Assembly (NCBI GenBank): GCA_023374045.1 | Contig: CM041776.1 | Location: forward strand, 349,245,636 to 349,309,635 | Direction: 5' to 3' | Origin: Limonium bicolor | Lineage: Eukaryota > Streptophyta > Magnoliopsida > Caryophyllales > Plumbaginaceae | DNA length: 64,000 nt | In this document: positions 32,919 to 43,298 of the stretch, piece after piece | Numbering within the stretch: position 1 is the stretch's first letter | Layout of the letters: the number at the start of each line of letters is the position of its first letter | Notes under the pieces: model-generated | The model's input: only the letters and a program-made list of their open reading frames with translations | What the model was told of the DNA's origin: nothing | The model's database searches: none | Made by a program: the position numbers and the translations under genes

Positions 32919-35669
32919 TTAGGATACAATGTTGAGTACAACTTCTGACATAGTATCCGGAGTCCATGAACCCGAAAGTTGCGTACATCGGGCATGGTTC
33001 GCTAAACAGTGCGAACTTATATTTGGATCTCTAGGTATGTAGAAAAAATAAATATCAGAGAACCGACTAGAAGATGCTAAGATTTGATCTAAAATAAAAG
33101 TAGTGGATGACAATAAAGAGGAAGTGCTTCCTGTTTAAAGGTAGTGGACAACCGCTTTGCAATCCAATAGAAGACGACAAGTACGATAGCCAGAGGTAAC
33201 TGCCAGGTTGAGCCCAAATTCAATTGCTTGCGCTTCAGCATTAGCTATAAGTAATGAAGCTCTAGTGGCATAGCAGCCTGCACGAAGAAGCGGAGTGTTG
33301 GAGTGAACAACAACTGCATATCCTACACGATCATATGAGTCTAGGCTAGCATCAACCGCGATTTCATTGTAAGTTGGATTCGCTTGGCGATGATGTTGCA
33401 TCGCTTCCAGGGAAGTGGAAGACAGATTAGCAACAACGAGATGTAAGTAACTAGAAGCTTGGCACCAACCATGAGCAAAAATAGAGCGTGACTCATGTGT
33501 GGTCTGGCATCGTGCGTACCATAGTTTCCAGAAGAAGAATAAATATTGTGCTAGCTTTATCTTTGAGGCTTGAGTGCAGAAGTGTGAAAACCAATCTTGG
33601 AAAGCTTGATCTGATTTGATATTGTCTGGAAATACAAATCCAAAAGTTGTCCAAAGAGGCCTAACGACAGGGCATTGATATAAAGCATGTAGCAGTGTTT
33701 CTGGGCACTTACAGAAAGAACAATCTGTAGACATATCCACTTTTATTCGATCTTTGAGAACTGTTTTGCATGGTAACTTTGAAGTTAATAGTTTCCACCC
33801 AAGCATCTTGACTCTCGGAGGCGCATCCAAAGTCCATATCGCTTTAAAAGCTCCACACGCCACATCAAAGTTGGAAGTAGAAGGGCAGTGTAAATTGCGG
33901 AGAAACATGTCTGCATGATAGACAGATTTGACCATAAAGGTTTTTGAAGATAAGAGGCCCCAAAACCAGTAATCTTCTAAGTCATAGTCCTCTACTGTAG
34001 GATGGGACAAGGCAATTTGTAATATATGTTGTATATCAGGAGGGTCGCACCATTGATGAATTAGAGCAGTGTTCCAGAGATTTGGAGAGCGGATCAATGT
34101 TGCTACAGATGAAAGCTGGCGTGGTAATGGTGGAATATGATAAGGAAAAAGTCTGCCTCCTATCTTTGAGGGAAGCCAGCGAGCTGTTAACTTAGTGGTC
34201 TGACCATTGACAATGGCCCGTCTATTGCCATACTTTACCAGATCACGCACACGTAGTAGTGCTCTCCAAACTGGACTAGAATTATATGCGGGTTTGACCT
34301 CTGTCCAAAGAGAATGTGCCACGTATTTTGTGTGATAAAACTTTGAGAGCAGAGTTTGCGGTTGCGAAATGATACACCAGTATTGTTTTGCTAGAAGAGC
34401 ACGGTTGAAACTGTGCAAGTCCCAAAAACCCAAACCTCCAGAAGGTTTATCTTTGCATAATTTATCCCATTTGATCCAATGAATAATTGAAGAATGAGTG
34501 TTGCCTCCCCACCAAAACTTGTTGATTAGCTGCTGTATTTTGCGAAGGAGCGTTCTATGTAGTAGGATGACAGACATATCATATGTTGGAATTGCCTGAA
34601 GCACAGCCTTAACAAGTGCTGTTCTGCCTGAGTGAGACACTTTGTTGGACCAACCTTGGATACGCTTCATCACTCTATCTTTGATATAATTAAACAACGA
34701 GCATCTGTTTTTGCCTATAATACTAGGAAAACCCAAATATAGACCGAGATCAAACACTTGATGAGTGTGAAGCACATTAGTAATATCAGCTTTGACCATC
34801 AAAGACAATCCTTGGGAAAACATTACAACAGATTTATCGGTGTTAATACATTGTCCTGATGATGTCTTAAAATTGTGGAGAATATCCCCAAGTGCACAAG
34901 CGTTGGCAGCAGTAGCATCCCCAAAGATAACACAGTGGTCAGCAAATAGCAAATTGGTGATTGGAGAATCTAGCCCATTAAGACTGTAACCACGATACAA
35001 ACCCACATTAGCTGCTAATTTCAAAGAAGTTGATAATGTTTCCATACAAATAATAAACATAATGAGTGATAACGGGTCACTCTGTCTCAAACCCCGCTGA
35101 GGAACAAAACTTTGGCCAGGGTATCCATTTATGACCACTGATGTCTGAACAGTGGTAATACATTGCCGCACCAGAGAGATCCAAGATGTGTGAAACCCCA
35201 TACTAGACAAAACGTCAAGCACAAAACTCCATTCTATTCGATCAAAAGCTTTAGACATATCAACTTTGAATGCAAAATTACCTTTACACTTTGCTTTGGA
35301 TCTGTGCATGGAATGTAAGATTTCGTGTGAAAGTAATATTTGATCTGAGATAAGCCGATTATGAACAAATGTTGCTTGGTTGTCAGAGATAACGAGAGGG
35401 AGAACAACGGTGACCCTATTTACCAAGACCTTCGAGATAACCCGATAGATTGTATTACACATAGAGATTGGCCTGAAATTCCTGATTGCTGTTGCACCTG
35501 GCGACTTTGGTATAAGAACTATGTGAGTATCATTCAAGACTGAGGAATTTACATGATCATTAAGGAATGACTGACAAGCGCTGATGAAATCTTGACTTAT
35601 GACAGACCAGAAGGATCGAAGAAATACACCATTAATACCATCTGACCCAGGTGCCTTGGTGGGATTCAA
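32919..35669 (-). pseudogene. LINE ORF2: reverse transcriptase, zf-RVT and RNase H
   Basis: An 844-codon open frame begins within the RT domain (NPTKAPGSDGINGVFLRSFW) and continues through FRPISMCNTIYRVISKVL, FKVDMSKAFDRIEW, RGLRQSDPLS and the active-site box. The box reads FADHCVIFG: the second catalytic Asp of FADD is His. LGLYLGFP follows, then zf-RVT (CSFCKCPETLLHALYQCP near residue 655). RNase H starts near residue 770 (EIAVDASLD; AEAQAIEFGLNLA). A single in-frame TAA at 33,132-33,134 ends this frame. The same frame resumes and completes the RNase H domain (ILDQILASSSRFSDI, HCLANHAR) to a TAA near 32,919. Apart from the stop and the Asp-to-His change the region is intact, so it is the youngest-looking LINE here. 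Confidence 0.9.
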
Positions 35670-36441
35670 CTGATTATAAGCCTTAATAACTTCCTCATAG
35701 TTGAGGGAAGTCCCATCGATTGGTGCATATGCATGGGTACTCTATCAGCTAAACAAGCTGAGAGATGATAGTCGCTGGGTTTGTCGAGGTAAATAAAACC
35801 TGGAAATAATCCCGCGCAACTTGTTCAATACCTGCACCTGAGGAGCATGGGTCTCTGATGATAAAGGAAGATATTGACTGCCTTTCGTGTCAATTTCGGA
35901 TAACTTTTAGGACAACTTTTCAATTTTTCGTTTGTTGATTTGTTCAGTGGCGGACCTATGTAGTGAGCTGTGGGGGCACGTGCCCCCACAGGTTTTTGGA
36001 AAAATATAGGTATGTATGTGTATATATAACACAAATAGATAATAAATGTTAGATAATTTAGTTCAAATATGATATTTTAACATTCAAAATAGTGCATGTT
36101 TGAAATTTATGTTGATTCTATCGGTTACTGCAATTATTAGGGAAAAAACATCTCTACTCATAAAAATATTAAGATGGGAGAACTGGTTAATGATAATCTA
36201 CACTTATGTGGAATCAGAGATATAGTAAGTTTATAATAATAATAATATTATGTATGATTTTCAGATGATAAAAACCCGTATAAAGCAAACATCATTTATA
36301 TTAAATATTATTTTAAATTTTAATATTTTATTTGCTAGATTTTTATTCAGTCAAATACCCCACAGACTTTAAACCCTGGGTCCGCCACTGGATTTGTTCC
36401 AGTAGCCCTGCTTTTTTCAACTGATTTAATGAAATAATATG
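35670..36441 (-). pseudogene. LINE ORF2 region upstream of the RT, frameshifted and MITE-split
   Basis: On the minus strand, pieces of the pre-RT segment are readable in changing frames: a KKAGLLEQINKRKIEKL-like start beyond the MITE, then FIIRDPCSSGAGIEQVARDYF and LFTSTNP. It then runs toward EEVIKAYNQLNPTKAPGSDG at the RT start. Frame changes occur near 35,690-35,760 and 35,870. Confidence 0.6.
35945..36390. mobile_element. 446-bp hAT-type MITE
   Basis: The termini are CAGTGGCGGACC on both strands, with an exact 8-base target duplication GATTTGTT (35,937-35,944 and 36,391-36,398). A GGGGGCACGTGCCCCC palindrome lies near the left end. The interior is AT-rich and non-coding. It is inserted in the LINE ORF2, so it is younger than the LINE. 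Its termini closely resemble those of the 172-bp MITE at 25,510. Confidence 0.92.
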
Positions 36442-36544
36442 ATTGTTTGGTATTAAAAAAAAAGCTGATAATCGAACGGATTACGATTCACATTAGACGA
36501 TGCGAATGTCGCACTCTAGGGTATGTATTCCCCTGTTGCTACAT

Positions 36545-36625
36545 CATAACTATATTAAAATGTTTGTTAAAAAAACTATATTAAAATGTAAGTAAAAATA
36601 ACTATATTAAAATGTAGCGTAAGTG
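36545..36625. repeat. Three tandem ~27-bp AACTATATTAAAATGT units
   Basis: The phrase AACTATATTAAAATGT recurs three times (near 36,547, 36,573 and 36,600) separated by 10-11 bases. It lies about 480 bases upstream of the SEC62 start codon. Confidence 0.8.
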
Positions 36626-37088
36626 AGCCATCATCAGTTATCACACCTTGCCTTTACCTTTGACTTTTGAATAACATACTACAGTCAGAGCAACGAAAAA
36701 GAAGTCCTGTTAGAATTTACAACCTACACAAACCTTGAGAAATCATTCTACATTAACCTATAAGGTAAATTCGTTTTCGAAAAAAAACCTATGATATAAA
36801 TTCTATTTTTCTGTAGTCTGTCGGCTTTCCTGGTCAGCTAAAAACTCTTCTTCGTTTCAATATAAGAGGCGTTAAAAAAAAATATTCAATATAAGATAGA
36901 AAAATAATAAGAATAGGAAAATCATCCGAATGGGATGTTTTGTAGATTTTACATGATCACTGCTCCGTGTACAAACAGGTGAGTCAAGCAAAAACCCAAG
37001 CCCGAAGAAGTCCAGGCACACACACAGAGAGACGCGGAGGAGTGACAGACGGAGACGGGAGAAGAAAAAAGGAAATAGCGCAGCGCCG

Positions 37089-40000
37089 ATGAAGAAGCCC
37101 GGCGCCGAAAAGAAGAAGGTTAGACGATCGGCCGCAGGCGTGCAGAGTGGTGCCACTGACACTCCACCTAGGGTTTCTCTTCTTTCTTTCTATCACCTCT
37201 ATTTCCTTTCCCATCTGCATTCATGAGCATCGAATTTTGTCGATTGTGCGATTTGGGGATTCCTTTTTTGTTGGATCTCAAAGTACGGGCATTTACTGTG
37301 GATTCCGTGATCCCATTTCGTAGTTTCGTCAGTGGAAGCTAATATTATAGAGTCAATGCTAATTTGCTCGTAGAGATAATCGTCGCAGTGATTTACCAGC
37401 TGCGGTCGTTCGTTTGCAACCTAAGCATCGGGATCTGTACGGCAAAAGTGCTTCAGCTACCTCACGTTTACTAGGCTATTCAGCGATCAAATTTTCCCCA
37501 GTAATCCTGGTCGTGACCGATGTTTGTCACAGCGTTTTCCTAATTGAATATACTTCCGCTCGAGACAATTGAGCTTGATCGCTCAGGATGAAAAGAAACA
37601 TCCTGGTGATCTAGCTGTGTTTTTACTGGAAACCTTCCTCATAGTTGTTGCGTAGTAGTTTTGCTGAATTCTCTATGTCTGAATCATCCTTGTCGCTGGT
37701 CATCAGTGACTTCATTCTTATCGGTACTGAATACTGGTTATTAGTGATCAAGCAGGTCAAATCCTGATGACTCTTTTACTGTAAAACTATCATTCTGTTG
37801 ACTGCCTAGTTATCAGGAGTCCTCTATGCAGGAGGAAAATCCTTGATATACTTCTACCTCCTTTTTGATGAAGCCTTAAGAGCCTGCCATTGTGCACTTA
37901 AATCATTGCCATGTTTGTGCTTAAATGATGAACCAATATTGACTACTCAACAGTGAACTTTTTTTTATGGTCTGTTGAACAAATTGAACTCAATCCCCTT
38001 AACATAGCCTTAGAGTATCATGTACGATTAATGCACTAGATGCATGACCTTTTGTTTCTATCATTCTAGTGCTGTTTTTTTGTGCTTTTAATAATCTCTG
38101 ACATGAATTCCACACCCATGTTCAGAAACAAACAGCAGAAAGAAAAGGGTATACCTTTTATTTGCTGAGAAGCTAAGGGACCATAAGGATCTAGAGTCAC
38201 GGTGGGCTGTCTTGCAAGAGACACGTGTAGAGTACTTCAGGGGAAAGGATTTTGTCAGCTTCTTGAAGAATCATCCAGAGGTGAAGGATGTGTTGGGACT
38301 TGACAAAAATCTTGAGGCCGAAGATATCGGGAACACTTTAATAAAGAAACAACTCATTGCACGATGTGATCGAGTAGTTAAAACAGTCAGACCAGGAAAG
38401 AAGAAGTTGTCGACATGGCCAGCACACTTGGAGTTTTTCCGGTAAGGCTTTATTCCCTTGTTTTGGGATGCTTCATTTGTTTTATACATGTTTTAAGATA
38501 TCGTGAGCTCAGAATGTCCCTGTGAATGTGATCATTTGTGGTTGTTGGTAGCACTTGATGCAGTCTACATGGGTGTACATTATCTTAAATTATGTTACTA
38601 CTTTCTCTAGTAATTTTGCTTTTCATCTTATCTTGTAGCTCCCATGTCCCCATCTGACAGTAAAGTTATGTGTCGGTTTCTATCTCTCTTAAAGCTGATC
38701 ACCTAATTCTCTCTTATCATGTTGCAGATTCAATCATTTTCTGATAATGATGCTTTTTCGCGTGGACATTTGTTAAAAGAAGGCCATTGTGGCAGACGCT
38801 TCTATCCTTCTCTTGGCCAGTGTTGACACTAGCAATATGCTTGTTTCCTGTATATCCTCACAAGTGCAAGCTAGTTGTACTATACTCGTGTGCCGGAGTT
38901 CTTCTGTTGATACTTAACCTTCTTCTTGGTAAGTCATTAACTGCTTTCCTCTTGACTGATTTAGGGTCCGTTTGATGACAGCTGTTTTGGCAGCTGTCAG
39001 ATGCTAGTCGCTAGAGTAATATAGAGGAGAAAAAGTAAAACTTGTTAGAGAAGTTGTTTAAGAAGTGACCCAAGAAGCCAGGTCATCAAAAGGACCCTTA
39101 CTCTGTAGCTGTTGGCCTTGATTGAGTTTTTAGAGTAATTCTTGCAATGTTTGCATTTATAACAAAAATATATATGCTTTCAGCCTCTGCTAATTTGGAA
39201 ACATTGTATTCTTCATAGTGACTGTTCTTAAAAAGTTGTTTTTTTCCTCATGTTAAATTGCTTTAAGGAGAGAACTATGGATGTTTCTCATTGTCCATTG
39301 CATTTTCCCCCGGTTTTTTACTGATTATGGTGTATTTTGGATGATGTATAGTGAGAGCTACAATCTTTGGTGCTTTGTGGATCATTCTTGGAAAACGGAT
39401 TTGGATCTTCCCGAACATTCTCGCTGAAGAAGCCACATTACACGAGTTGTTCCAATTTTGGCCCAAGAAAGATGAAGAGGAGCGACCTAAATGGACTGGA
39501 AGGCTTTTCTACGCCATTGTTGCTGTTGTTGTCATTATCATTTTGAGGCATCATGCTCCTGATGAGGCTGCTCGAGCTAGGTATCTTTTAACTTTTTCTA
39601 TGCTTAATTTTAGCGTGATATTCTATTTATGGGTAGAGATTCTACTCCTAATTCTCGAGTATAGAGGGCAGTATTACTTAAATTTATTAAGTTCTTAATT
39701 ATTTATGCTCTTAACTTCTTTGGAATCGTGACTTAACCACCTTGCAGGTATCAAAAGCGGGTTTCCAACATTATTGATGATGTCTTGGAGTGGGATCCTC
39801 GATTGGCCCTGTCTGGGATGATGAAGCCACAACCTGAGGGGTTTAATGCTTCTGATACCACTTTTAACCACTCGACCGATTCAAGTAAACCAAGTTCTGA
39901 AGAACATCCTCCTCCAAATGCGGAAGACGTGGACGAAGTTATTTACGATGAGAGCTTGGAGGACAAAGATCAGCCTGGGCATAGTCATGATGACATGTGA
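37089..40000 (+). CDS. SEC62: SEC62-like ER translocation protein, five exons (three apparent 1-base deletions)
   Basis: The encoded protein matches plant SEC62, a membrane subunit that works with the Sec61 channel in post-translational import into the ER and in ER-phagy. Inferred exons are 37,089-37,172, 38,126-38,441, 38,728-38,928, 39,352-39,580 and 39,748-40,000, all with GT-AG borders. Exon 1 encodes a basic start (MKKPGAEKKKVRRS). Exon 2 encodes the conserved cytosolic domain (RVEYFRGKDFVSFLKNHPE; RPGKKKLSTWPAHLEFFR). Exon 3 holds two hydrophobic segments (LLSFSWPVLTLAICLF; LYSCAGVLLLILNLL), exon 4 FPNILAEEATLHELFQFWPK and a third (LFYAIVAVVVIIILRHH). Exon 5 encodes an acidic tail ending SHDDM-stop. 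Reading frame is kept only if one base is restored near 38,147, one near 38,730-38,740 and one in the T-run near 38,757. Otherwise codons are well conserved with no other stop. Sequencing errors in short runs or a recent pseudogene are both possible. Confidence 0.9.
38964..39097. mobile_element. 134-bp Tourist-like (PIF/Harbinger) MITE in SEC62 intron 3
   Basis: Terminal inverted repeats are GGGTCCGTTTGATGAC and, on the other strand, GGGTCCTTTTGATGAC. The flanking TTA (38,961-38,963 and 39,098-39,100) is the usual 3-base target duplication of PIF/Harbinger elements. The interior is non-coding with an inner CAGCTG...CAGCTG repeat. It sits between the exon 3 donor and the exon 4 acceptor. Confidence 0.88.
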
Positions 40001-41020
40001 AAAATACCAAACCCCATCAGTATAAGAGTAGATCATGTGAGATGAACAACTGCAAATTTGGTCTCTTTCTACTCTTTTTTTTTCTTTTATTAATCAACTC
40101 ACCTCCTCACCTTTCTCTCGCTCCTTTTTGTTTTTCTTAGTTTTCTGTTTCTGCTGCTCTTTCCCTCGTGTAGTTTTTGTAGAGTGATACTGGATCGTTA
40201 TCGACAGTCCTGAAATAGTGCAAAAGCTTTATAAAGCCCCAGGATTATTTTAATTATACTTTTTGAGTAGGGTGTGAGGACTGCGACGCCCTTAGATTTT
40301 TAATTCAGCATGAACACTACAGAAAATGTGGTAGAGGTGGATCCAATATATTACTAAATGTGCCATTAGGAAAACACTTTTTGATGAGAAAAAACGATTA
40401 GTTTACTTCATCTTGACGCGATGTGCTTATCTCGTTCAGTGCTGTCAGGTTTCCAAAGCTCCCAATGCTGAGTGGTTTTGAGAAATTTGACCAATATCAA
40501 TGTAAGTCTTGCATATTCAAGAAAACGGTGAGCCTGAACTGATGTGAAAATGAGATGACATTTGTAAAAACCAACCTGAAAGTAATGTTATTTTTCCGAG
40601 TAACATAATGTGTATGTACATTAATACCAGATCTACGATTGGATTGCAACTTTGTAGTGTTATGTTTATTAGTGAACAACCTAACATAGTATTGGGTTAA
40701 CATCAGATGTTCGGCTTGGTAGGTTAAGCGAATAAGTACATGAAACTCATGTTCAGAATGTGTGACTGTGAGACACGGTTGACATGTACAGGGCTTATAT
40801 TCATTGTTGGGTCTGAGATATGAATTATAAGCATGTCAGCATGACCGAACCTGTAGACATGGTTGATTAACCAGGGGAGCGCGCACTTGGAATGAGTGTT
40901 AAGTTAGGGTTTGGTTCCCTCCAAATGATGCAGAGCACATTATCAACACAGTGTCGGGTCGGGTGTCTTATGCAGACGGTTGGTGTTGGGGGAGACAAAA
41001 AACGGTAACTTTAGTTTATT
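40001..41020. other. SEC62 3' flank, no further gene
   Basis: The first ~260 bases are a T-rich 3' untranslated-like region. Beyond that I see no open frame with recognisable content. Confidence 0.6.
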
Positions 41021-41340
41021 TCCTTGGTTACTCCCTTAAAACTCCTCTTCTGGTTCCACATCTTACCGAAGTCCGATTGGTACTACTATGAAGAGGATTG
41101 TAAGTGCTCTCTTCCTCAAAGGGTGAGGTTGCTAGGTTGGAACTTGGAAGCTAATGCAGGAGATGTACCTTGTCGTGCCCTTACTATGCAGTGTTGCCGT
41201 AACAATACAATGAATGGTGTGCAATCGGTGGAGGATATGAGAGTATGGTTCATGTATTTATACATTGCCCATCGATCAATTATGGTGGAATATCGAGGGG
41301 CTTGAGAGACCAAAGGACATCTCGGGGGACAATGCTCTAA
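41021..41340 (+). pseudogene. Possible LINE endonuclease start, badly decayed
   Basis: A plus-strand frame reads RVRLLGWNLEANAGDVPCRALTM. It resembles the opening of plant LINE endonucleases, where a Trp-Asn pair is followed by a Gly-rich turn and an RAL motif. The rest of the frame to 41,305 gives no further motif. It could belong to the same LINE whose RT is recognisable from 43,040, but the link is weak. Confidence 0.25.
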
Positions 41341-42300
41341 GGGAATTGACCAGTTTGGGTCAATACAGGTTTTGAATCAATTTGAACATGAAACATCGAG
41401 GTTCAGATAAAATTAGATTTAAGTTGTTTAGGGCTAGTTTAGGGAGAAAAATTTAATTAATGCATGTTAGATTCTATGTTGACATAAATTTTCTCAATGA
41501 ATATGTGAACATTTTATAGCTTTTTTTTTTGTATTAAAAAAACATATTGAAAAAAGAGTTTAGTAAAAGAACAAAAAAAAAAGCATCTTCACTAGAACAG
41601 GTAGTTAATGAATTCAAATAAATAAAACGTCACGGTAAAAAAAAATTATAAGAACAAGAAAAATAAAAATACAGCGCCTAGTAGCATACGTGGTACATTC
41701 ACAACATACTACAACTCCCCATAAACAATAGATATTCTACTTTGAATCCAAGCGAGAAGTGACCTCAAAATCCAACTTGACGCTTCTGATGAGTTTGATT
41801 GACACAATCATCCCCCCCTGATCATTCCCTGTTTAATTTTCATCCCAATGCTCTCGAGTTGGGCTAAACCCCACCCACAATCCCTCTCTCAAAAAGCATA
41901 TTCTTGTTGACAAAACTCGTGAGGGGGCTTGAATGATGAAGAGTTTGGGTTTGATTTATGTTTACTCAATTTTTATTTTTATCTTGTTTATGGACTAATT
42001 AAATTGTTAGAATTCCTAAATCTTGTTCTTCAATACTATGATATTTTTTTGTAAACCTAAACACACTTGTTTCTCTTTTTCTTCCCCTTCAACAGGAGCC
42101 TTACCCTTTGCCTTCCCTGTCTTTTTTCCTGCCCTTTCCATTGCTACCATCTCTGATGGAAGCTTTCTTGTTTTTTCCTTGCCTTTGTTTCATCAGTCTT
42201 TCTGTGATTTAATGAACTATCCTATTAGGGTGTTTCTTTGTTTCTAGTTTTGTCCTAGCCTCTTTTTGACTATCTGCTAAAAGTGTATCTCTAATAAGGT
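41341..42300. other. Non-coding spacer
   Basis: AT-rich sequence with A- and T-runs near 41,521-41,650. I see no gene or element termini. Confidence 0.6.
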
Positions 42301-42309
42301 TGCTCGCAT

Positions 42310-42807
42310 GTGGAAGATGCTTTAGACCGATTTTTCTCTCATCTGGTGAAGATGGTGGAATGGTCCCTCCTCCCTAACCTTCGATCTTCCTTGTGTCGTA
42401 TCTTGAAGATCGGTGAAGCTCTTGTCAATGTTCTGTTCGGGTTGCATGATCGAATCGACAATAAGAATAGGATCGGTGATGAGCTTGTTGATGTTCCTGT
42501 TGGTTTGCATGCGAGATGCGACATCATAGGTAGGCAGCATTCTCAAGAGGCGTTTGGTGCTAACACTGCAATTGAATGTTCAGAGGCGATGCACATTAGA
42601 AGATGCAGGGGAGGTCAATCGTTGCTGGTTGCAATTTGGGACAATGCAAGATTGCATTGTTACAGGCAGCACTACGCCCTTTGCTTGATTGAATTTCTGG
42701 GCCCAGCCATCTTCAATTTTCCTCAATCACCGGACGATGATTTATGCCCCATCTTTGCATATCCTTTTTCTGCTAGTAAATTTTCTTTCCTAAAATTACC
42801 AAAATGA
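42310..42807 (+). other. 165-codon open frame of unknown nature
   Basis: The longest open frame in this interval has no recognisable domain and no obvious splice context. Its C-terminal part (GPAIFNFPQSPDDD) lies on one arm of an inverted repeat whose other arm encodes the similar GPTFFDSPQSRDDD on the minus strand. The reading frame may therefore be an accident of repeated DNA rather than a gene. It could also be decayed LINE sequence upstream of the RT found at 43,040. Confidence 0.25.
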
Positions 42808-43020
42808 GCAAATATAGGTCACAGTCCTTGCTCCCCTCATCAATCGACCTCCATTTCTTGCTCTTTAATAGCACAAAAAGGACATGCAAAGATGAGGCGT
42901 GAATCATCGTCCCTTGATTGAGGTGAATCGAAGAAGGTTGGGCCTAAAATTACTGAAATGAACAAATATAGGGCACATTCCTTGCTCCCCGCATTAATCG
43001 ACCTCCATTTCTTGATCTTT
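42690..43020. repeat. Inverted repeat plus direct duplication
   Basis: The segment at about 42,698-42,770 (GCCCAGCCATCTTC to TTTGCATATCC) is repeated in inverse orientation at about 42,876-42,945. In addition, the ~65-base stretch from AAAATTACCAAAATGAGCAA to CCATTTCTTG at 42,795-42,857 is repeated directly at about 42,950-43,015. All copies differ by several substitutions. Confidence 0.75.
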
Positions 43021-43029
43021 CTTGTTCTT

Positions 43030-43294
43030 AGAGGATGAATAATCTCAAAAGAGTGGCTGCCCTTATTCCAAAGTGAATAATCCTTATCCAATCACACAAA
43101 TTGAGATCCATATCTCTCTGTAATGTGGGATACAGAGCAATTACAAAGATCTTTATGAACAGGTGTCTTTCCTCCCATAATAGTTTCATTTCCTTCCACT
43201 GTAGTGTATCTTGTCGAGCGAAAATACAGACAACATTGTAATAATGCAAAAAGTTATACACTCTATGAATCTCACCAATGCTAGTAGGGGTATG
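43030..43294 (+). pseudogene. LINE reverse transcriptase fragment 1 (left of the Athila insertion)
   Basis: The plus-strand translation reads LKRVAALIPK, a stop, then LRSISLCNVGYRAITKIFMN. After a short shift comes ENTDNIVIMQKVIHSMNL and SRGM. These are the LIPK, RPISLCN..YK.ITK and DNI..QE.IHSM motifs of plant LINE RT. The next motif (VVVKLDVEKEKD) appears across a 10-kb gap at 53,351, so the Athila-like element inserted exactly here. TATG is present at both junctions (43,291-43,294 and 53,351-53,354). Confidence 0.8.
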
Positions 43295-43298
43295 TTGT

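Larger units (their letters stand above)
32880..36441 (-). mobile_element. L1-type LINE, 5'-truncated, ORF2 nearly continuous
   Basis: The minus strand carries, in order, a pre-RT region (36,440-35,690, broken and split by a MITE), reverse transcriptase, zf-RVT, RNase H, and a 3' end with a short A-run near 32,890. There is no ORF1 or endonuclease, so it is a typical 5'-truncated copy. The motif ATTGTTTGG occurs at 32,858-32,866 and 36,442-36,450 and could be its target duplication. However, it is separated from the A-run by about 20 bases, so this is tentative. Confidence 0.85.

Noticed and set aside
32858..36450. ATTGTTTGG as a certain LINE target duplication
   Set aside because: It is separated from the A-run by about 20 bases, and a 9-base AT-rich match can occur by chance; kept only as a tentative note.
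36872..37220. Minus-strand ORFs of 78-96 codons over the SEC62 first exon
   Set aside because: They are shadows of the 5' untranslated region and exon 1 of SEC62 on the other strand.
42840..43261. Minus-strand ORFs
   Set aside because: The plus strand of 43,030-43,294 carries LINE RT motifs, and the rest lies in duplicated and inverted repeats, so these are shadows.
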